Positions 34,544-44,693 are shown, counted from the stretch's first letter. The stretch: 64,000 nucleotides of DNA from Bacteroidota bacterium (GCA_018902795.1 JAHIQD010000023.1:65152-129151); one strand, 5' to 3'. The notes: generated by a model not told the origin, from the sequence alone. Translations and numbers: made by a program.

Positions 34544-35779
34544 ATGAAACAGCGTCTTGGATTTTTAGTTTTTCTTTTGTTTTCCTTATCCCTTTACAGT
34601 CAGCAGCATTTGAGCGCTGATGAGCTGTTCCAAAAAGCACGGACCGCCGCTTTCGAACAGAAAGACTATCCCACCTCTATCGCTCTTGCACAGCAGGCGC
34701 TGGAACAGTCTCCCGATTATACCGATATTTCGGTCTTTTTAGGAAGGCTGTATACCTGGAGCGGAAATACGGAGGCCGCAAGAAAGGTATTTTCATCGCT
34801 CTCCGATAAAAATGTGCAGGATGAAGATTTCTTTTTGGCCTATGCTTCCCTGGAATACTGGAATGACCAAAATTCAAAAGCCGTCGAAATCCTCGACAAA
34901 GGACTGGTTTATCATCCGCAATCGGAACCGTTTCTCCTGCTGAAAACCAAAGCCGAGACTGCAGACGGGAACTATGAAGGAGCAGATCAGACGGTGGGTG
35001 AGCTGCTGGCATTGAATCCAAAAAACACAGAAGCACGGGAACTTGCCGTAAAAATCAATGATTTGAATGCGAAGAACGCCATCGGTATTAGTTACAGTTA
35101 TTCTCATTTCGACAAGCAGTTTACGGATGACTGGCATATGGCGGGGATCAGTTACAAAAGAGTGATGCCGGTAGGATCTGTTATTCTCAAAGGGAATTAT
35201 GCCAATAAATTTGCGGAAAGCGGCACCCAGTTTGAAATCGAAGCCTATCCGAAACTTTCCAAAATGTTTTATCTGTATATCGGTGCAGGGTATTCCAATG
35301 ACGTCGGTATTTTTCCCAAATACAGAACCGGAGCTTCGCTCAACGCCAACCTTCCGAAAAGTTTTGAAGCGGAAATCGGTTACAGGCAGCTGTATTTTAC
35401 CGACAATATCTGGTTATACACCGCATCTGTAGGGAAATATTATAAAAACTTCTGGTTTAATCTCCGCACCTATATCACGCCGGATCATCAGAACATTTCA
35501 CATTCCTATACCGGAACGGTAAGATACTACCCTAAAGGAGGACAGGATTATTTTGCTTTTCAGGCCGGAACCGGTATCAGCCCCGAAGAAAACCGGAGCA
35601 ACCTATTGGAAAATGAAACCTTTAAACTCAAAACCTTTAAACTGGGCGCTGAGTACAACTTTTCGGTACAGAAGACCAACCTGTTTTCAGTATCCGCGAT
35701 GTACTTCAATCAGGAATTCCGCCCGAATGTTAAAGGAAACCAGTTTGATGTCTCGCTGGGCTATACGAAGAAGTTCTAG
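34544..35779 (+). CDS. YaiO family outer-membrane beta-barrel protein with TPR domain
   Basis: A signal peptide (1-20, ending LYSQQ) is followed by tetratricopeptide repeats (about 23-175; e.g. YPTSIALAQQALEQSPDYTDISVFLGRLYTWSGN). A YaiO-type barrel follows (about 180-411), ending in alternating strands with terminal aromatic FDVSLGYTKKF. In known exopolysaccharide systems, TPR plus barrel proteins (PgaA, AlgK/E, PelB/BcsC) form the periplasmic scaffold and outer-membrane pore. It converges with the GT2-LtaS gene, whose stop overlaps its own by four bases. Function in polymer export is inferred from context. Confidence 0.87.
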   Translation: MKQRLGFLVFLLFSLSLYSQQHLSADELFQKARTAAFEQKDYPTSIALAQQALEQSPDYTDISVFLGRLYTWSGNTEAARKVFSSLSDKNVQDEDFFLAYASLEYWNDQNSKAVEILDKGLVYHPQSEPFLLLKTKAETADGNYEGADQTVGELLALNPKNTEARELAVKINDLNAKNAIGISYSYSHFDKQFTDDWHMAGISYKRVMPVGSVILKGNYANKFAESGTQFEIEAYPKLSKMFYLYIGAGYSNDVGIFPKYRTGASLNANLPKSFEAEIGYRQLYFTDNIWLYTASVGKYYKNFWFNLRTYITPDHQNISHSYTGTVRYYPKGGQDYFAFQAGTGISPEENRSNLLENETFKLKTFKLGAEYNFSVQKTNLFSVSAMYFNQEFRPNVKGNQFDVSLGYTKKF

Positions 35780-38700
35780 AATTTAGCTGACGTTTTTTTC
35801 ATAAAATTAACCATGACCGAATCCGGCATGAGCTGATTGGTGGAATAAAACCTGGCATTGCGGCTTTTGAAATCGTCGAAATATCTTTTCACCCTGGTGT
35901 TGGCGGCGGGATCGCTGACCTCATCCTCTTCCATATTGTTCAGAAGCAGCAGCTGCTGGTCTTCCAGATGATAAAACCCGTACTCAAAATCGATCAGCTG
36001 ATTTTTACTTTTCATGATCGGGATTCCGCTGGAAGTGAGATCTGAATCTGATTTCAGACCCTTTCCAACCCAGGCAACGGTTTTCGGCGTGCTCAGCTGA
36101 TAGTTGTTCCGGTAATAAGCCAAAATGGAAGGCGCGACATCAAAATGACTCACGATTTTTTTAAAATGTTTTGCCTGTTTAAGCAGCGGCGAATAAATCA
36201 GCAACGGGACATGGTAACGGTCTATTTTAGACTGCAGGGTAATTTCGGGCATACTGTGGTCGCCGGTAATAACGAAAACGGTATTTGCGAAATCCGGCCG
36301 TTTGCGGTAAGCATCGAAAAAACGCTTCAACGCATCGTCGGCATTCAGAACGGATACGAGCTGCTTTTTATGCTGAGCCGCCCATTTTCTCTGTTCCTGC
36401 GAAAGCTGACCCGACTGCATTCTCTGCTCATATAATTTTTCGTAGTAATCATTATTATTGATTAAAAACGGACTGTGAGTCGATAAAGTAAGGATGATAC
36501 TGAAATAGGGTTTCGTTTCGGGTTTCTGTACCTGAAGCATTTTGGAAAATACGGCCTGGTCTTCATATCCCCAACTCTCCCCGTTATTGGCCGGCAGTTT
36601 TTTAAAGGGTGCCTTGAAGGAAGCTTCGTCCACGATGTGATCCACCTGAGCATAATTCAGAAATTCCTTGGTTCTGTCGAAAGCCGCGTTTCCGCCGTAG
36701 AAAAACGAGGTTTCAAATCCGTTCTTTTTCAGGATATTATAGAGGTTGAAATGTTCAGGTGTTTTTTCAATTTCCATAAAACCGTTCTTTCCGAAAGGCA
36801 GCGAGCCGGTCATCGTAGGAAGTACAGAGAACGTTCTTCCTGAAGAACTCAGATTATTTTCCCAGTAGAGACTTTTTCCAGAGAGTGAATCGAGAAAAGG
36901 CGTAAAGTTTCCGATATATCCTTTCGGGGAACTGTAAGCGTGGCCCATTCCTTCCAGCACCACGAACACGAGGTTCGGAACTTTGTCGGAAGCGTTCATA
37001 TAAGGTCCTAAAAAGTCAGGGGTATTTTCTTTTCTCCAGAATGGAAAATTAGGATCCAGCATGTCGGCATTCACGGCAAAATTATCGGTACCGCCCAATA
37101 AACCGGCAATTTCAGGATACTCACTTACCACATTATCAACATTTGAATTAAAGAAATAAGCCCATTTGCTTTTGGCAGCATTGCGGTCGAATTCATTAAC
37201 ATTGTTTAGCGCTAACGCATCTGTCGGTATGAAAAAAGCCAGCAGGCCGAGGCCCATGAACGCAGCGCCTGCATACACCGATTTGAAAGCGGATCTGGAA
37301 GCGAGCCAAAAAGGGATTACCGCTATGGCAATCAGAATTCCCGCTAATGCAAGATTCCCGGTGCTGAGCATTCCGCTGGCCTGCAGGATCTGATTCATTT
37401 CGTCTCTGTTATAATACAGCAGGTCTGCGCCCAAAAGATTTTTAGATTCTGAGAAATAAATGAACAGCAAGTACTGACTGATCACCACCACAGATCCAGT
37501 GAGAATGACGAGTGCTTTGGCCCAGTTTTCTTTCACAAAATTTACCAACAGGTAAATGATTCCCAATCCAAATAGGAGTCTCAAAACGAACAGGAGGTTT
37601 TCAACGAAAAGATTCCTGGCGATGAGTGCATCATTATTGTCGGAAAAATGATAGCGGTACCATGCCCACTCTGCGGAAACGCTGAGCAGGAAAAGAAATA
37701 AAAACACCGAGGCAAAAACGCCCCAGTTTCTGAGGCCTACTTTTAAAATGGCTGCAAGTCTTTCCTTCAAAGTCAGGTCTTTGGCGGTCTGATTGAATCC
37801 CTGTCTTGTCATTTCGCCCCAGGCATGGGATTTTTTAAAATAATCAATAAATCCGCTGACGCCGGCGCGGACGACGAGAGGGTGGAAATAAAAAGGTTCT
37901 AAAATCGCTGTTGTGATCAGCGTGGTGAAGTCTTTTCTTTTGGTGTACACCTGATGACTCACCAGATCGACCAAAATGGCATAGATGGAAAACAGAAACC
38001 CTGTCGAAATCACCAGTGCAAAGAGGACCAGAAAGAAGGGCCAACTGATGATCCCCAATAAGAGAAAGACAACAAAAACGATATACCCAAAAAACTCCAC
38101 CAGCGGGCCGAGGAACTCAAAAAAGAACCAGTAAGGCAGGCTCACCATCCCGAGTTTGCCATATTTGGGATTGAACATGAGTTTCCGGTGTTTCCAGAGG
38201 GTTTCCATGGTGCCGCGCATCCATCTGTTGCGCTGTTTTTTAAGGATTTCTTTGGTTTCCGGGGCTTCGGTCCAGCATAAAGGATCGGGAATTGTCACCA
38301 CTTCATAGGGTTCGTTTTTCTCTTCCATATACTTGCGCATCCTCACGACGAGTTCCATGTCCTCGCCAACAGTCTTGCGGTCATAACCACCGCATGCCAA
38401 TACAATTTTCCGATCGAATACGCCGAAAGCACCCGAGATCAGAATCAGTCCGGAAGCACGCGACCATGCCATCCGCCCGAGGACAAACGCCCGGATATAC
38501 TCCAGAGCCTGGGTTTTTCCCAAAAGACTTTTGGGGATATTCACGTCTACGATTTTACCGTTTTCGATCTTACAGTTATTGGCGAGTCTGATGACGCCGC
38601 CACAGGCAATTACTTTTTTATCGGTCTGCTCCAGGAAAGGTTTGGCAAGTTTCAGGATGGCATCCTGCTCCAGAATACAGTCTACATCAATACAGACGAG

Positions 38701-39204
38701 ATATTCTCCGGAGGAGATATTCACGCCGACATTCAGGGCATCTGCTTTACCGCCGTTTTCTTTGTCCACCACGATCAGTTTTCCGAAAGCGGGATTTTTA
38801 CTTTTATAGATTCCCCTGATGGCGCTGGTCTCGATGTCTCCCTGCACGAAAAATGCTGAGGATTCCAGTTCGTAAGCTTCGATGAGTTTCTGCATGGAAT
38901 CGTCTTTGCTGCCGTCATTCACAATGATAATTTCGAGATTGTGATAATAAAGGGAAAGCAGCGACCTTACGTTTTCCACCACCGTCATTCCTTCATTATA
39001 GGCGGGCGCAATGAGACTGAAGGCAGGTGCATTGGGATTGGCGGCAATAATGCTGTAATCGGTAAACGTATTCTGTTTTTTATAATGGATGACCGCGCCG
39101 AGGGCATAAATCCCAATCCATCCGTAAATGACCACTACGGCGGCACCGTAAATCAAAAACAGCCAGATGATGAGTTCGTAAATAAGGTGGGCAAAGGTTA
39201 ACAT
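35776..39204 (-). CDS. fusion: GT2 polysaccharide synthase + LtaS-like phosphotransferase/sulfatase
   Basis: A 1142-residue inner-membrane fusion. Residues 1-470 are a processive family 2 glycosyltransferase: N-terminal helix, DxD at D173/D175 (CIDVDC), GEDMEL with E281-D282, and QRNRW (324-328), with membrane helices from about 355. Helices continue to about 660 through a second membrane block. Residues 740-1100 form an alkaline-phosphatase-superfamily domain of LtaS type: metal Glu751 (VVLEGMG), nucleophile Thr791 (SGRTFSVLPTMTGSLP), THSPF near 909-913, and D982/H983 (TGDHSMPE). It overlaps the HEAT gene by 7 bp. The likely product is a surface glycan that also receives a phospho-alcohol group. 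Confidence 0.9.
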   Translation of the reverse strand: MLTFAHLIYELIIWLFLIYGAAVVVIYGWIGIYALGAVIHYKKQNTFTDYSIIAANPNAPAFSLIAPAYNEGMTVVENVRSLLSLYYHNLEIIIVNDGSKDDSMQKLIEAYELESSAFFVQGDIETSAIRGIYKSKNPAFGKLIVVDKENGGKADALNVGVNISSGEYLVCIDVDCILEQDAILKLAKPFLEQTDKKVIACGGVIRLANNCKIENGKIVDVNIPKSLLGKTQALEYIRAFVLGRMAWSRASGLILISGAFGVFDRKIVLACGGYDRKTVGEDMELVVRMRKYMEEKNEPYEVVTIPDPLCWTEAPETKEILKKQRNRWMRGTMETLWKHRKLMFNPKYGKLGMVSLPYWFFFEFLGPLVEFFGYIVFVVFLLLGIISWPFFLVLFALVISTGFLFSIYAILVDLVSHQVYTKRKDFTTLITTAILEPFYFHPLVVRAGVSGFIDYFKKSHAWGEMTRQGFNQTAKDLTLKERLAAILKVGLRNWGVFASVFLFLFLLSVSAEWAWYRYHFSDNNDALIARNLFVENLLFVLRLLFGLGIIYLLVNFVKENWAKALVILTGSVVVISQYLLFIYFSESKNLLGADLLYYNRDEMNQILQASGMLSTGNLALAGILIAIAVIPFWLASRSAFKSVYAGAAFMGLGLLAFFIPTDALALNNVNEFDRNAAKSKWAYFFNSNVDNVVSEYPEIAGLLGGTDNFAVNADMLDPNFPFWRKENTPDFLGPYMNASDKVPNLVFVVLEGMGHAYSSPKGYIGNFTPFLDSLSGKSLYWENNLSSSGRTFSVLPTMTGSLPFGKNGFMEIEKTPEHFNLYNILKKNGFETSFFYGGNAAFDRTKEFLNYAQVDHIVDEASFKAPFKKLPANNGESWGYEDQAVFSKMLQVQKPETKPYFSIILTLSTHSPFLINNNDYYEKLYEQRMQSGQLSQEQRKWAAQHKKQLVSVLNADDALKRFFDAYRKRPDFANTVFVITGDHSMPEITLQSKIDRYHVPLLIYSPLLKQAKHFKKIVSHFDVAPSILAYYRNNYQLSTPKTVAWVGKGLKSDSDLTSSGIPIMKSKNQLIDFEYGFYHLEDQQLLLLNNMEEDEVSDPAANTRVKRYFDDFKSRNARFYSTNQLMPDSVMVNFMKKTSAKF

Positions 39205-40268
39205 ATTTTTTCCTGAAGGGCGTGTTTGATAATTTGAATTAATTCTTCTGAGGACTCAGGGTCGCGGGAAACCTGGTTTAAATATTCCTGATGACCGAGG
39301 GTGAACAGCGCTTCAGCTGCCTGAATCCGGATGCCGGATGCCGGATGTTCCAGAAGCTGTTGCTTCAGAAAACTCACAGAACGCCGGTCGCGGGAAATTT
39401 CCATCACGCGGAGAATTTCGAGCTGTACTTCCAGCGGCTGTTCAGGAAAAGAAACGGCAAGAGCGGGCATGGTCTGATCATTCTCGAGCGACAGCAAAGT
39501 CTGCACCGCCCGGATCCTTACCTCAGATGAAGGATGGCCCAGTAAATGCCAGACAGAAGGGTAAAAGGAAAGCATCTGGAATTTCCTGAGCAAACTGAGG
39601 GTGAAAATAATGACTGAGTCGTTGGAACTCCGGAGCCAGCCGTTTACTTCCTGTTCGCAGTTTTCTGGGATGGCAGTAACCGAAATCAGCAGCCTGAGCT
39701 GCTGCCAGTCTGAAATTTTATGGGTTTCTGTATCAAGAAAACGGAGGCCTTCAAATCCTTTGAAAGCGACCATTGCATATTGTGCTTCCTGATACACAGC
39801 GGGGGAAGGATGGGAAAGCAGGGCTGTTATTCTGGGAACCGCGGCTTCCACTTTCATCGAAGTGAGTTCCTGAATTCCTCCTGCAATGAGATAGGCTTTT
39901 TTTTGGCTGAGCTTGCTGAATGCTTCCTTTTCCAGATTATACGCACGGAAAAGATCCTTGATTTCTTCGTGGGCGGTGCCTGAGAATTTTTTCTCTGAGC
40001 CTACGAGCTTTTCGAGAAAGAGATCCCGGAATGAGGGATTGTCTGAAACTTCCGTAAATTCACCGTCGGCGGCGCTTTCCTCTTTTCCGAAGACGATAAC
40101 TTGTGATACCTTTTTATCGATAATGCGCGACCAGTTAGAAATATGCAGCAGTTCTCTGTACTGGCTGAAGCTGTAAAAGAGCACTGCAATGATTAACAGC
40201 AGCACCACGACCAGCATGCCGAGAAAAGTAAGAAAGAGTTCGTGAATGGTAATATTCAGCAGCACCAT
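39198..40268 (-). CDS. membrane-anchored HEAT-repeat protein
   Basis: One N-terminal membrane helix (about 12-32) precedes a cytoplasmic charged segment and then HEAT-like repeats from about 110 to 345. These include VPRITALLSHPSPAVYQEAQYAMVAFKG, LLGHPSSEVRIRAVQTLLSLEN and LLEHPASGIRIQAAEALFTLGHQEYL. HEAT repeats serve as protein-protein scaffolds. It sits in an operon of overlapping or near-overlapping genes between the GT2-LtaS fusion and a lone receiver, so it could link phosphorelay output to the synthase. No enzymatic motif is present. Confidence 0.85.
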   Translation of the reverse strand: MVLLNITIHELFLTFLGMLVVVLLLIIAVLFYSFSQYRELLHISNWSRIIDKKVSQVIVFGKEESAADGEFTEVSDNPSFRDLFLEKLVGSEKKFSGTAHEEIKDLFRAYNLEKEAFSKLSQKKAYLIAGGIQELTSMKVEAAVPRITALLSHPSPAVYQEAQYAMVAFKGFEGLRFLDTETHKISDWQQLRLLISVTAIPENCEQEVNGWLRSSNDSVIIFTLSLLRKFQMLSFYPSVWHLLGHPSSEVRIRAVQTLLSLENDQTMPALAVSFPEQPLEVQLEILRVMEISRDRRSVSFLKQQLLEHPASGIRIQAAEALFTLGHQEYLNQVSRDPESSEELIQIIKHALQEKIC

Positions 40269-40276
40269 ATCATTAT

Positions 40277-40630
40277 TTAAACAGTAAACCTTTTGATCCT
40301 CAGCATCAGCTCATTGGGGCTGAAAGGCTTCACGATAAAGTCGGCAGCGCCCAGCCCGAAAGCATTGAGCACCACTTCTTCCTGACCCATGCTGGAAAGC
40401 ATAATCACAGGGGTTTTTCTGCCAGTTTTCTGCACCGCGGAAAGAATTTCAATTCCGGATGCAAAAGGCATCATGATATCGGTAATGATCAGGTCTACCT
40501 CAGTATTCTGTATGGTTTCTATGGCTTCTTTTCCGTTGCGGGTGAGGATCACTTCACAGCCTTCTTTTACTAATTTATGTTCAATTGTTTTTAAAATAAG
40601 TTCGTCGTCTTCCGCGATTAAAATCAACAT
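40277..40630 (-). CDS. single-domain response regulator
   Basis: A stand-alone receiver. Acidic pocket E8-D9 (IAEDDE), phosphoacceptor D53 (IITDIMMP), T/S at VIMLSSMGQ (about S81) and the invariant Lys of VKPFSPNE (about K103) are all present. There is no output domain, so it must act by binding a partner. It lies 8 bp from the HEAT gene and 7 bp from the hybrid kinase, giving a phosphorelay-to-scaffold arrangement. Confidence 0.92.
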   Translation of the reverse strand: MLILIAEDDELILKTIEHKLVKEGCEVILTRNGKEAIETIQNTEVDLIITDIMMPFASGIEILSAVQKTGRKTPVIMLSSMGQEEVVLNAFGLGAADFIVKPFSPNELMLRIKRFTV

Positions 40631-40637
40631 AATTCTT

Positions 40638-43600
40638 CTAATTTATCAGTTCCTTAATTAATTCAAGCCCAGTTCTGATCTCCTGAACAACCGCTGTATG
40701 AAGCTCGTAATATTCAGAATGATCCAGTTGTTTTTCCCATTGACCGGCGATCTCTGCCAATCTGAACAGTCCGGCTGTACCGGCAGTGCCCTTGAGTTTA
40801 TGGAGTATTTTTTTCAGTTCTTCTGTATCTTTTTGGTCTGCCGCTGTTTTCAGATTTTCTTCCGAGCTGCTCAGTTCCTGGAGAACCAAATTTAAAAACA
40901 TTTCCCGGAACGCTTCATCACCGCCCACCTGTTCATTCAGATGATCAAGACTTAAGTGCTTTTCCAGCTGGATTTCCGGCGCCGGCGTTTTTTCAGATCC
41001 ATTGGTAAGATGCTTCTGTAACATTTCGGACAGATCGGCCTGTCTTAAAGGTTTCGGTAAGAAATCATCCATTCCTGCCTCCAGGCACTTTTCTTTTTCT
41101 CCGAGTACATTGCCGGCTGTAACCCCTATAATGGGAACCTGGAGATAGTCCGAGAGCATCCGGATCTGTCTGGTGGCTTCGATCCCATCCATCACGGGCA
41201 TCTGAACATCCATCAGGACAAGACCGAAGGCTTCTTCCCTGCAGGCTTCAAGTGCCTGAAGACCGTCAGTTTTTTCTGTTAAATGGGCATCCGGCATGAT
41301 GGCCTGCATCATTTTACTGTTCAGCACCATATTCACCGGATTGTCATCCACCAATAACACCCTCAGTCCGGAAGGGAATAATGAGGTCTCAGACTTTTCG
41401 TGTGCTGAGTTCATTTCCCCTGCATCCCGTACGGTATGCTGCACGGCACGTCTCAGGGTATCGTAGAGTTCTTCAGACTTAATCGGTTTCAGCAGGCAGT
41501 AGGATTTTTCATCCTTTCTGAAAGCATTGATGACCTCATGCTCTTCTGAGGAAGTGTGAAGCACCACCAATGGTGACAATTCTTCCTGGCTGCTGAACAT
41601 TTTCTTGATTTTCTCAATGGTTTCCAGACCGGAAATATGCGGCATGTGATAATCCATTAAAATCACATCAAAGCGCTCGCCCTTCGTCAGGATATCCAAT
41701 GCTTCCAGCCCATTGGCCGCCAGCTTGGATTCGATGTTTTTATAGGCCAGCATGTGCTGCATGATGATTCTGTTATTTTCATTGTCATCAACAATCAGTA
41801 CGTTTTTTACCGGCAGATCTTCAAGATCCGTATTTTCATCATTGCCGCCGGTCTCATAAGGGATTTCGATGTCAAAACAGAATACTGAACCGTTTGCCAC
41901 TTCGCTCGTCAGCGTAAGCTGACTGCCCATATATTTGAGAATATTATTGGAGATGGTAAGTCCCAAACCGGTTCCGCCAAAGCGTTTGCTCACAGAACTG
42001 TCTTCCTGGGTAAACGCATCGAAAATGCGCTGCTGTTTGTCGGACGGAATCCCGATCCCGGTATCTCTTACCGCAAAGCGAAGGGTGATCTTTTCCGCAT
42101 TCATGTTGAGTTTCTCCACCTTCAGCTCTATTTCGCCCTGTTCGGTAAATTTAACGGCATTTCCGAGCAGATTAATGAGCACCTGCTTTATTCTGGATTC
42201 GTCCAGAAACAGTGTTTTCGGAAGTCCCTGCTCAATATTCAGCAGCAGTTCTATGCCTTTGCGCTGGGACTGATACAGAATCACATTGACCACCTGGCCC
42301 ACCAGGTCATAGACATTGGATCTGTCGATCAGCAGTTCCATTTTACCGGATTCTATTTTTGAAAAATCGAGAATATCTGTGATGATGCTCAGCAAACTTT
42401 CGCCGGATTCGTTGATATAATTGAGATACTGGGTCTGCATATCATTGAGCGGAGTTTTCAGCAGCAGATCGGAGAAGCCGATTACCCCATTAAGCGGTGT
42501 ACGGATCTCATGACTCATATTGGCGAGAAATTCAGATTTGGCTCTGTTGGCAAGATCGGCGTTTTCTTTCGCTTTTTTAAGTTCAGCATTAGCGTTGACC
42601 ACCTCTGTCATGTTCTGTGCGGAAACAATAATCCCGCCGACCACCTGCCTGGAAAGATACCAGGGGCTTACCTCGAGATGATAGTGCTGCGGCACTTCTT
42701 TTCCGGGAACCTGTATGGTAAGGTCTTCGTCCTTATACTTTTTACCCCGTAAGGCATCACGGTATATTTTTTTTCTTTCTTCGGGGGCGTTAGGGGAAAT
42801 CTCAAAGATGTGCCTGCCAATCAGTTCCATGCCGTTCATGGAAAACTCGTCTATCCAGTTTTTACTTACGGTGAGGTAATTCAGATCCCGGTCAAACATG
42901 GCTACTGCATTGGGAACATCACTGACGAAGGACTGCAGCATCGCCTCCTTTTTCGCCAGTTCGAGATAAGTATTTTTGAAGGCATCAATATTCTGAATGA
43001 TGCCGAATATTTTGGTACATACGCCGTTTTCAAACTCAGGGATTCCTTTTACCCTAACCCATATTTCCACGCCATCCTGACGTTTCAGCTTAACTTCCTC
43101 ATCATAAGCGAAACCTTCCGTCACGGCCCTTGTAAACAGAAAACGCATCCGTTCTCCGCTTTCGTCACTATAGAAATTCAGGGCATTTTCCAGATCCGGA
43201 ACAAAATCCCTGCTTACCTTATGGATCTCCCGCGCTGACCGGGACCAGAACACGGTGTTGTTTTTAAGGTTTACCTCCCAGCCGCCTACCTGAGCCGCCT
43301 CACTGGTCTGCTCAAGAATTTTTCTGGTATGCATCAGATCTTTTTCCAACGCTACCCTTTCGGTGATGTTCAGGGCGGTACTCATTACGTAAGGATTTCC
43401 TTTTTCATCTGTTTCCACCATATTATGATACATCCAGATGATTTCCTTACCTTCTTTCGTTTTCAGCACCATATTTCCCACGTCTTCCCCGTTTTCTTTA
43501 ACCCGTTCCAGGTACTGTTCCAGAAAAGGCCAGTGCTGTTCCGGCATGAGTTTTTTCAAGGGCAGTCCGTGGGTTTCTTCTTCAGAATAATTCAGGGTTT

Positions 43601-44555
43601 CGCGTCCTTTTTCGTTCACCGCCAGAATATTGCCTTCCATGTCATGCATGCTCATGAGCCCAATGGCATTTTCAAAAAAGTTTCTGAAACGCCGTTCGGA
43701 AGTTTCAAGCTTTTGGTTTTCTTCCACCAGCCTGGTGATGTTTCTTCCAAAACAGAAAATTTCGGTATGATTCTGATTCTGTTTTAAATGCCATTCGATC
43801 ACTGCGGGATGATTCCCGGCAGTCTGGGTGGTGGCAGTAAATACCAGCTCTTCATCTTTTCCGGGGAAATTATTCATCAGCTGGTGTAATTCCTCACTCT
43901 GACCGCCCAGAATACTTAAAAAGCTCTGATCTACAGCCTGATGTTTTTTTAAGCCGAAGGTGTCCTCAAATGACGGATTCACTTCTTTGAGTTTAAAGCT
44001 GTTATCCAGAACACAAATTAAATTATTGGTAATGCTGAAGGTTTCCTGAAAATATTCAGCCTGAAGATTTTTTTTCTTTCCGATCAGAATTTTGGTAATG
44101 GCTTCCCCCATTTTTTTAAGGGAGGAAATCTGTTTTTCTGAAATGGTTTTCGGCTGATAATCGATCACGCAGAGGGTACCCAATGCAAAGCCCTCATCAT
44201 CGATCAGAGGCACGCCTGCATAAAAACGGATTCCGCCGGCGATCACCAATGGATTCTGCGATGATCTCGGATCCTGGAAAGTGTCATTGATAATCAGCAC
44301 TTCCCTGCTGGCAATGGCATACTGACAGATGGTATTTTCACGGTCAACAAAATCGAGCTCCATTCCGACGCAGCTCTGTATGGTCTGGGTCTGTTCTTCC
44401 ATCATCGCAATGAGGGAAGCGGGACAGTCGGCAATCAGGCAGGCTCCTTCCGCAAAAACGTCAAGTTCCGGATCTTTTCCCAAATGCAGGAGATTAAAAA
44501 ATTCCAATTTCTTGATTCTTTCTTCCTCATTTTCAGGAACCGGATATGATGTCAT
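40638..44555 (-). CDS. hybrid sensor kinase: GAF-PAS(4)-HisKA-HATPase-REC-REC-HPt
   Basis: A large cytoplasmic hybrid kinase (1305 residues, no membrane helix). An N-terminal GAF domain (1-165) is followed by at least four PAS-type modules. The kinase core follows (FLANMSHEIRTPLNGVIGF with the phospho-His; GGTGLGL in the ATP domain). Two receivers come next (VILMDYHMP and VLMDVQMPVMDG) and a C-terminal HPt domain (LHKLKGTAGTAG). The multi-step His-Asp-His-Asp route can end in the adjacent lone receiver. It starts the operon that ends with the GT2-LtaS fusion. Confidence 0.93.
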   Translation of the reverse strand: MTSYPVPENEEERIKKLEFFNLLHLGKDPELDVFAEGACLIADCPASLIAMMEEQTQTIQSCVGMELDFVDRENTICQYAIASREVLIINDTFQDPRSSQNPLVIAGGIRFYAGVPLIDDEGFALGTLCVIDYQPKTISEKQISSLKKMGEAITKILIGKKKNLQAEYFQETFSITNNLICVLDNSFKLKEVNPSFEDTFGLKKHQAVDQSFLSILGGQSEELHQLMNNFPGKDEELVFTATTQTAGNHPAVIEWHLKQNQNHTEIFCFGRNITRLVEENQKLETSERRFRNFFENAIGLMSMHDMEGNILAVNEKGRETLNYSEEETHGLPLKKLMPEQHWPFLEQYLERVKENGEDVGNMVLKTKEGKEIIWMYHNMVETDEKGNPYVMSTALNITERVALEKDLMHTRKILEQTSEAAQVGGWEVNLKNNTVFWSRSAREIHKVSRDFVPDLENALNFYSDESGERMRFLFTRAVTEGFAYDEEVKLKRQDGVEIWVRVKGIPEFENGVCTKIFGIIQNIDAFKNTYLELAKKEAMLQSFVSDVPNAVAMFDRDLNYLTVSKNWIDEFSMNGMELIGRHIFEISPNAPEERKKIYRDALRGKKYKDEDLTIQVPGKEVPQHYHLEVSPWYLSRQVVGGIIVSAQNMTEVVNANAELKKAKENADLANRAKSEFLANMSHEIRTPLNGVIGFSDLLLKTPLNDMQTQYLNYINESGESLLSIITDILDFSKIESGKMELLIDRSNVYDLVGQVVNVILYQSQRKGIELLLNIEQGLPKTLFLDESRIKQVLINLLGNAVKFTEQGEIELKVEKLNMNAEKITLRFAVRDTGIGIPSDKQQRIFDAFTQEDSSVSKRFGGTGLGLTISNNILKYMGSQLTLTSEVANGSVFCFDIEIPYETGGNDENTDLEDLPVKNVLIVDDNENNRIIMQHMLAYKNIESKLAANGLEALDILTKGERFDVILMDYHMPHISGLETIEKIKKMFSSQEELSPLVVLHTSSEEHEVINAFRKDEKSYCLLKPIKSEELYDTLRRAVQHTVRDAGEMNSAHEKSETSLFPSGLRVLLVDDNPVNMVLNSKMMQAIMPDAHLTEKTDGLQALEACREEAFGLVLMDVQMPVMDGIEATRQIRMLSDYLQVPIIGVTAGNVLGEKEKCLEAGMDDFLPKPLRQADLSEMLQKHLTNGSEKTPAPEIQLEKHLSLDHLNEQVGGDEAFREMFLNLVLQELSSSEENLKTAADQKDTEELKKILHKLKGTAGTAGLFRLAEIAGQWEKQLDHSEYYELHTAVVQEIRTGLELIKELIN

Positions 44556-44614
44556 AAAATATTTTGCTTGAATGGTACATTTGATTTCAAAACCTATCCC
44601 GTTGAAATCCGTTT

Positions 44615-44622
44615 CAAAGATA
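44615..44622 (-). promoter_or_regulatory. -7 element upstream of the hybrid kinase operon
   Basis: TATCTTTG on the minus strand matches TAnnTTTG, 60 bp before the ATG. Confidence 0.4.
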
Positions 44623-44693
44623 GTATTTCGGTACGAAATTTAATAAATATTTGAAATTTTAACATTCAAACCGTCACGGGTACTATTCAAAAA

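Noticed and set aside
43329..43787. 152-codon plus-strand ORF inside the hybrid kinase gene
   Set aside because: His/Phe-rich product typical of the antisense frame of a kinase gene; no start signals.
34544..44555. Cyclic-di-GMP-controlled cellulose or PNAG locus
   Set aside because: No GGDEF/EAL, PilZ, PgaB deacetylase or BcsB/BcsZ genes are present; the synthase is fused to an LtaS-like domain.
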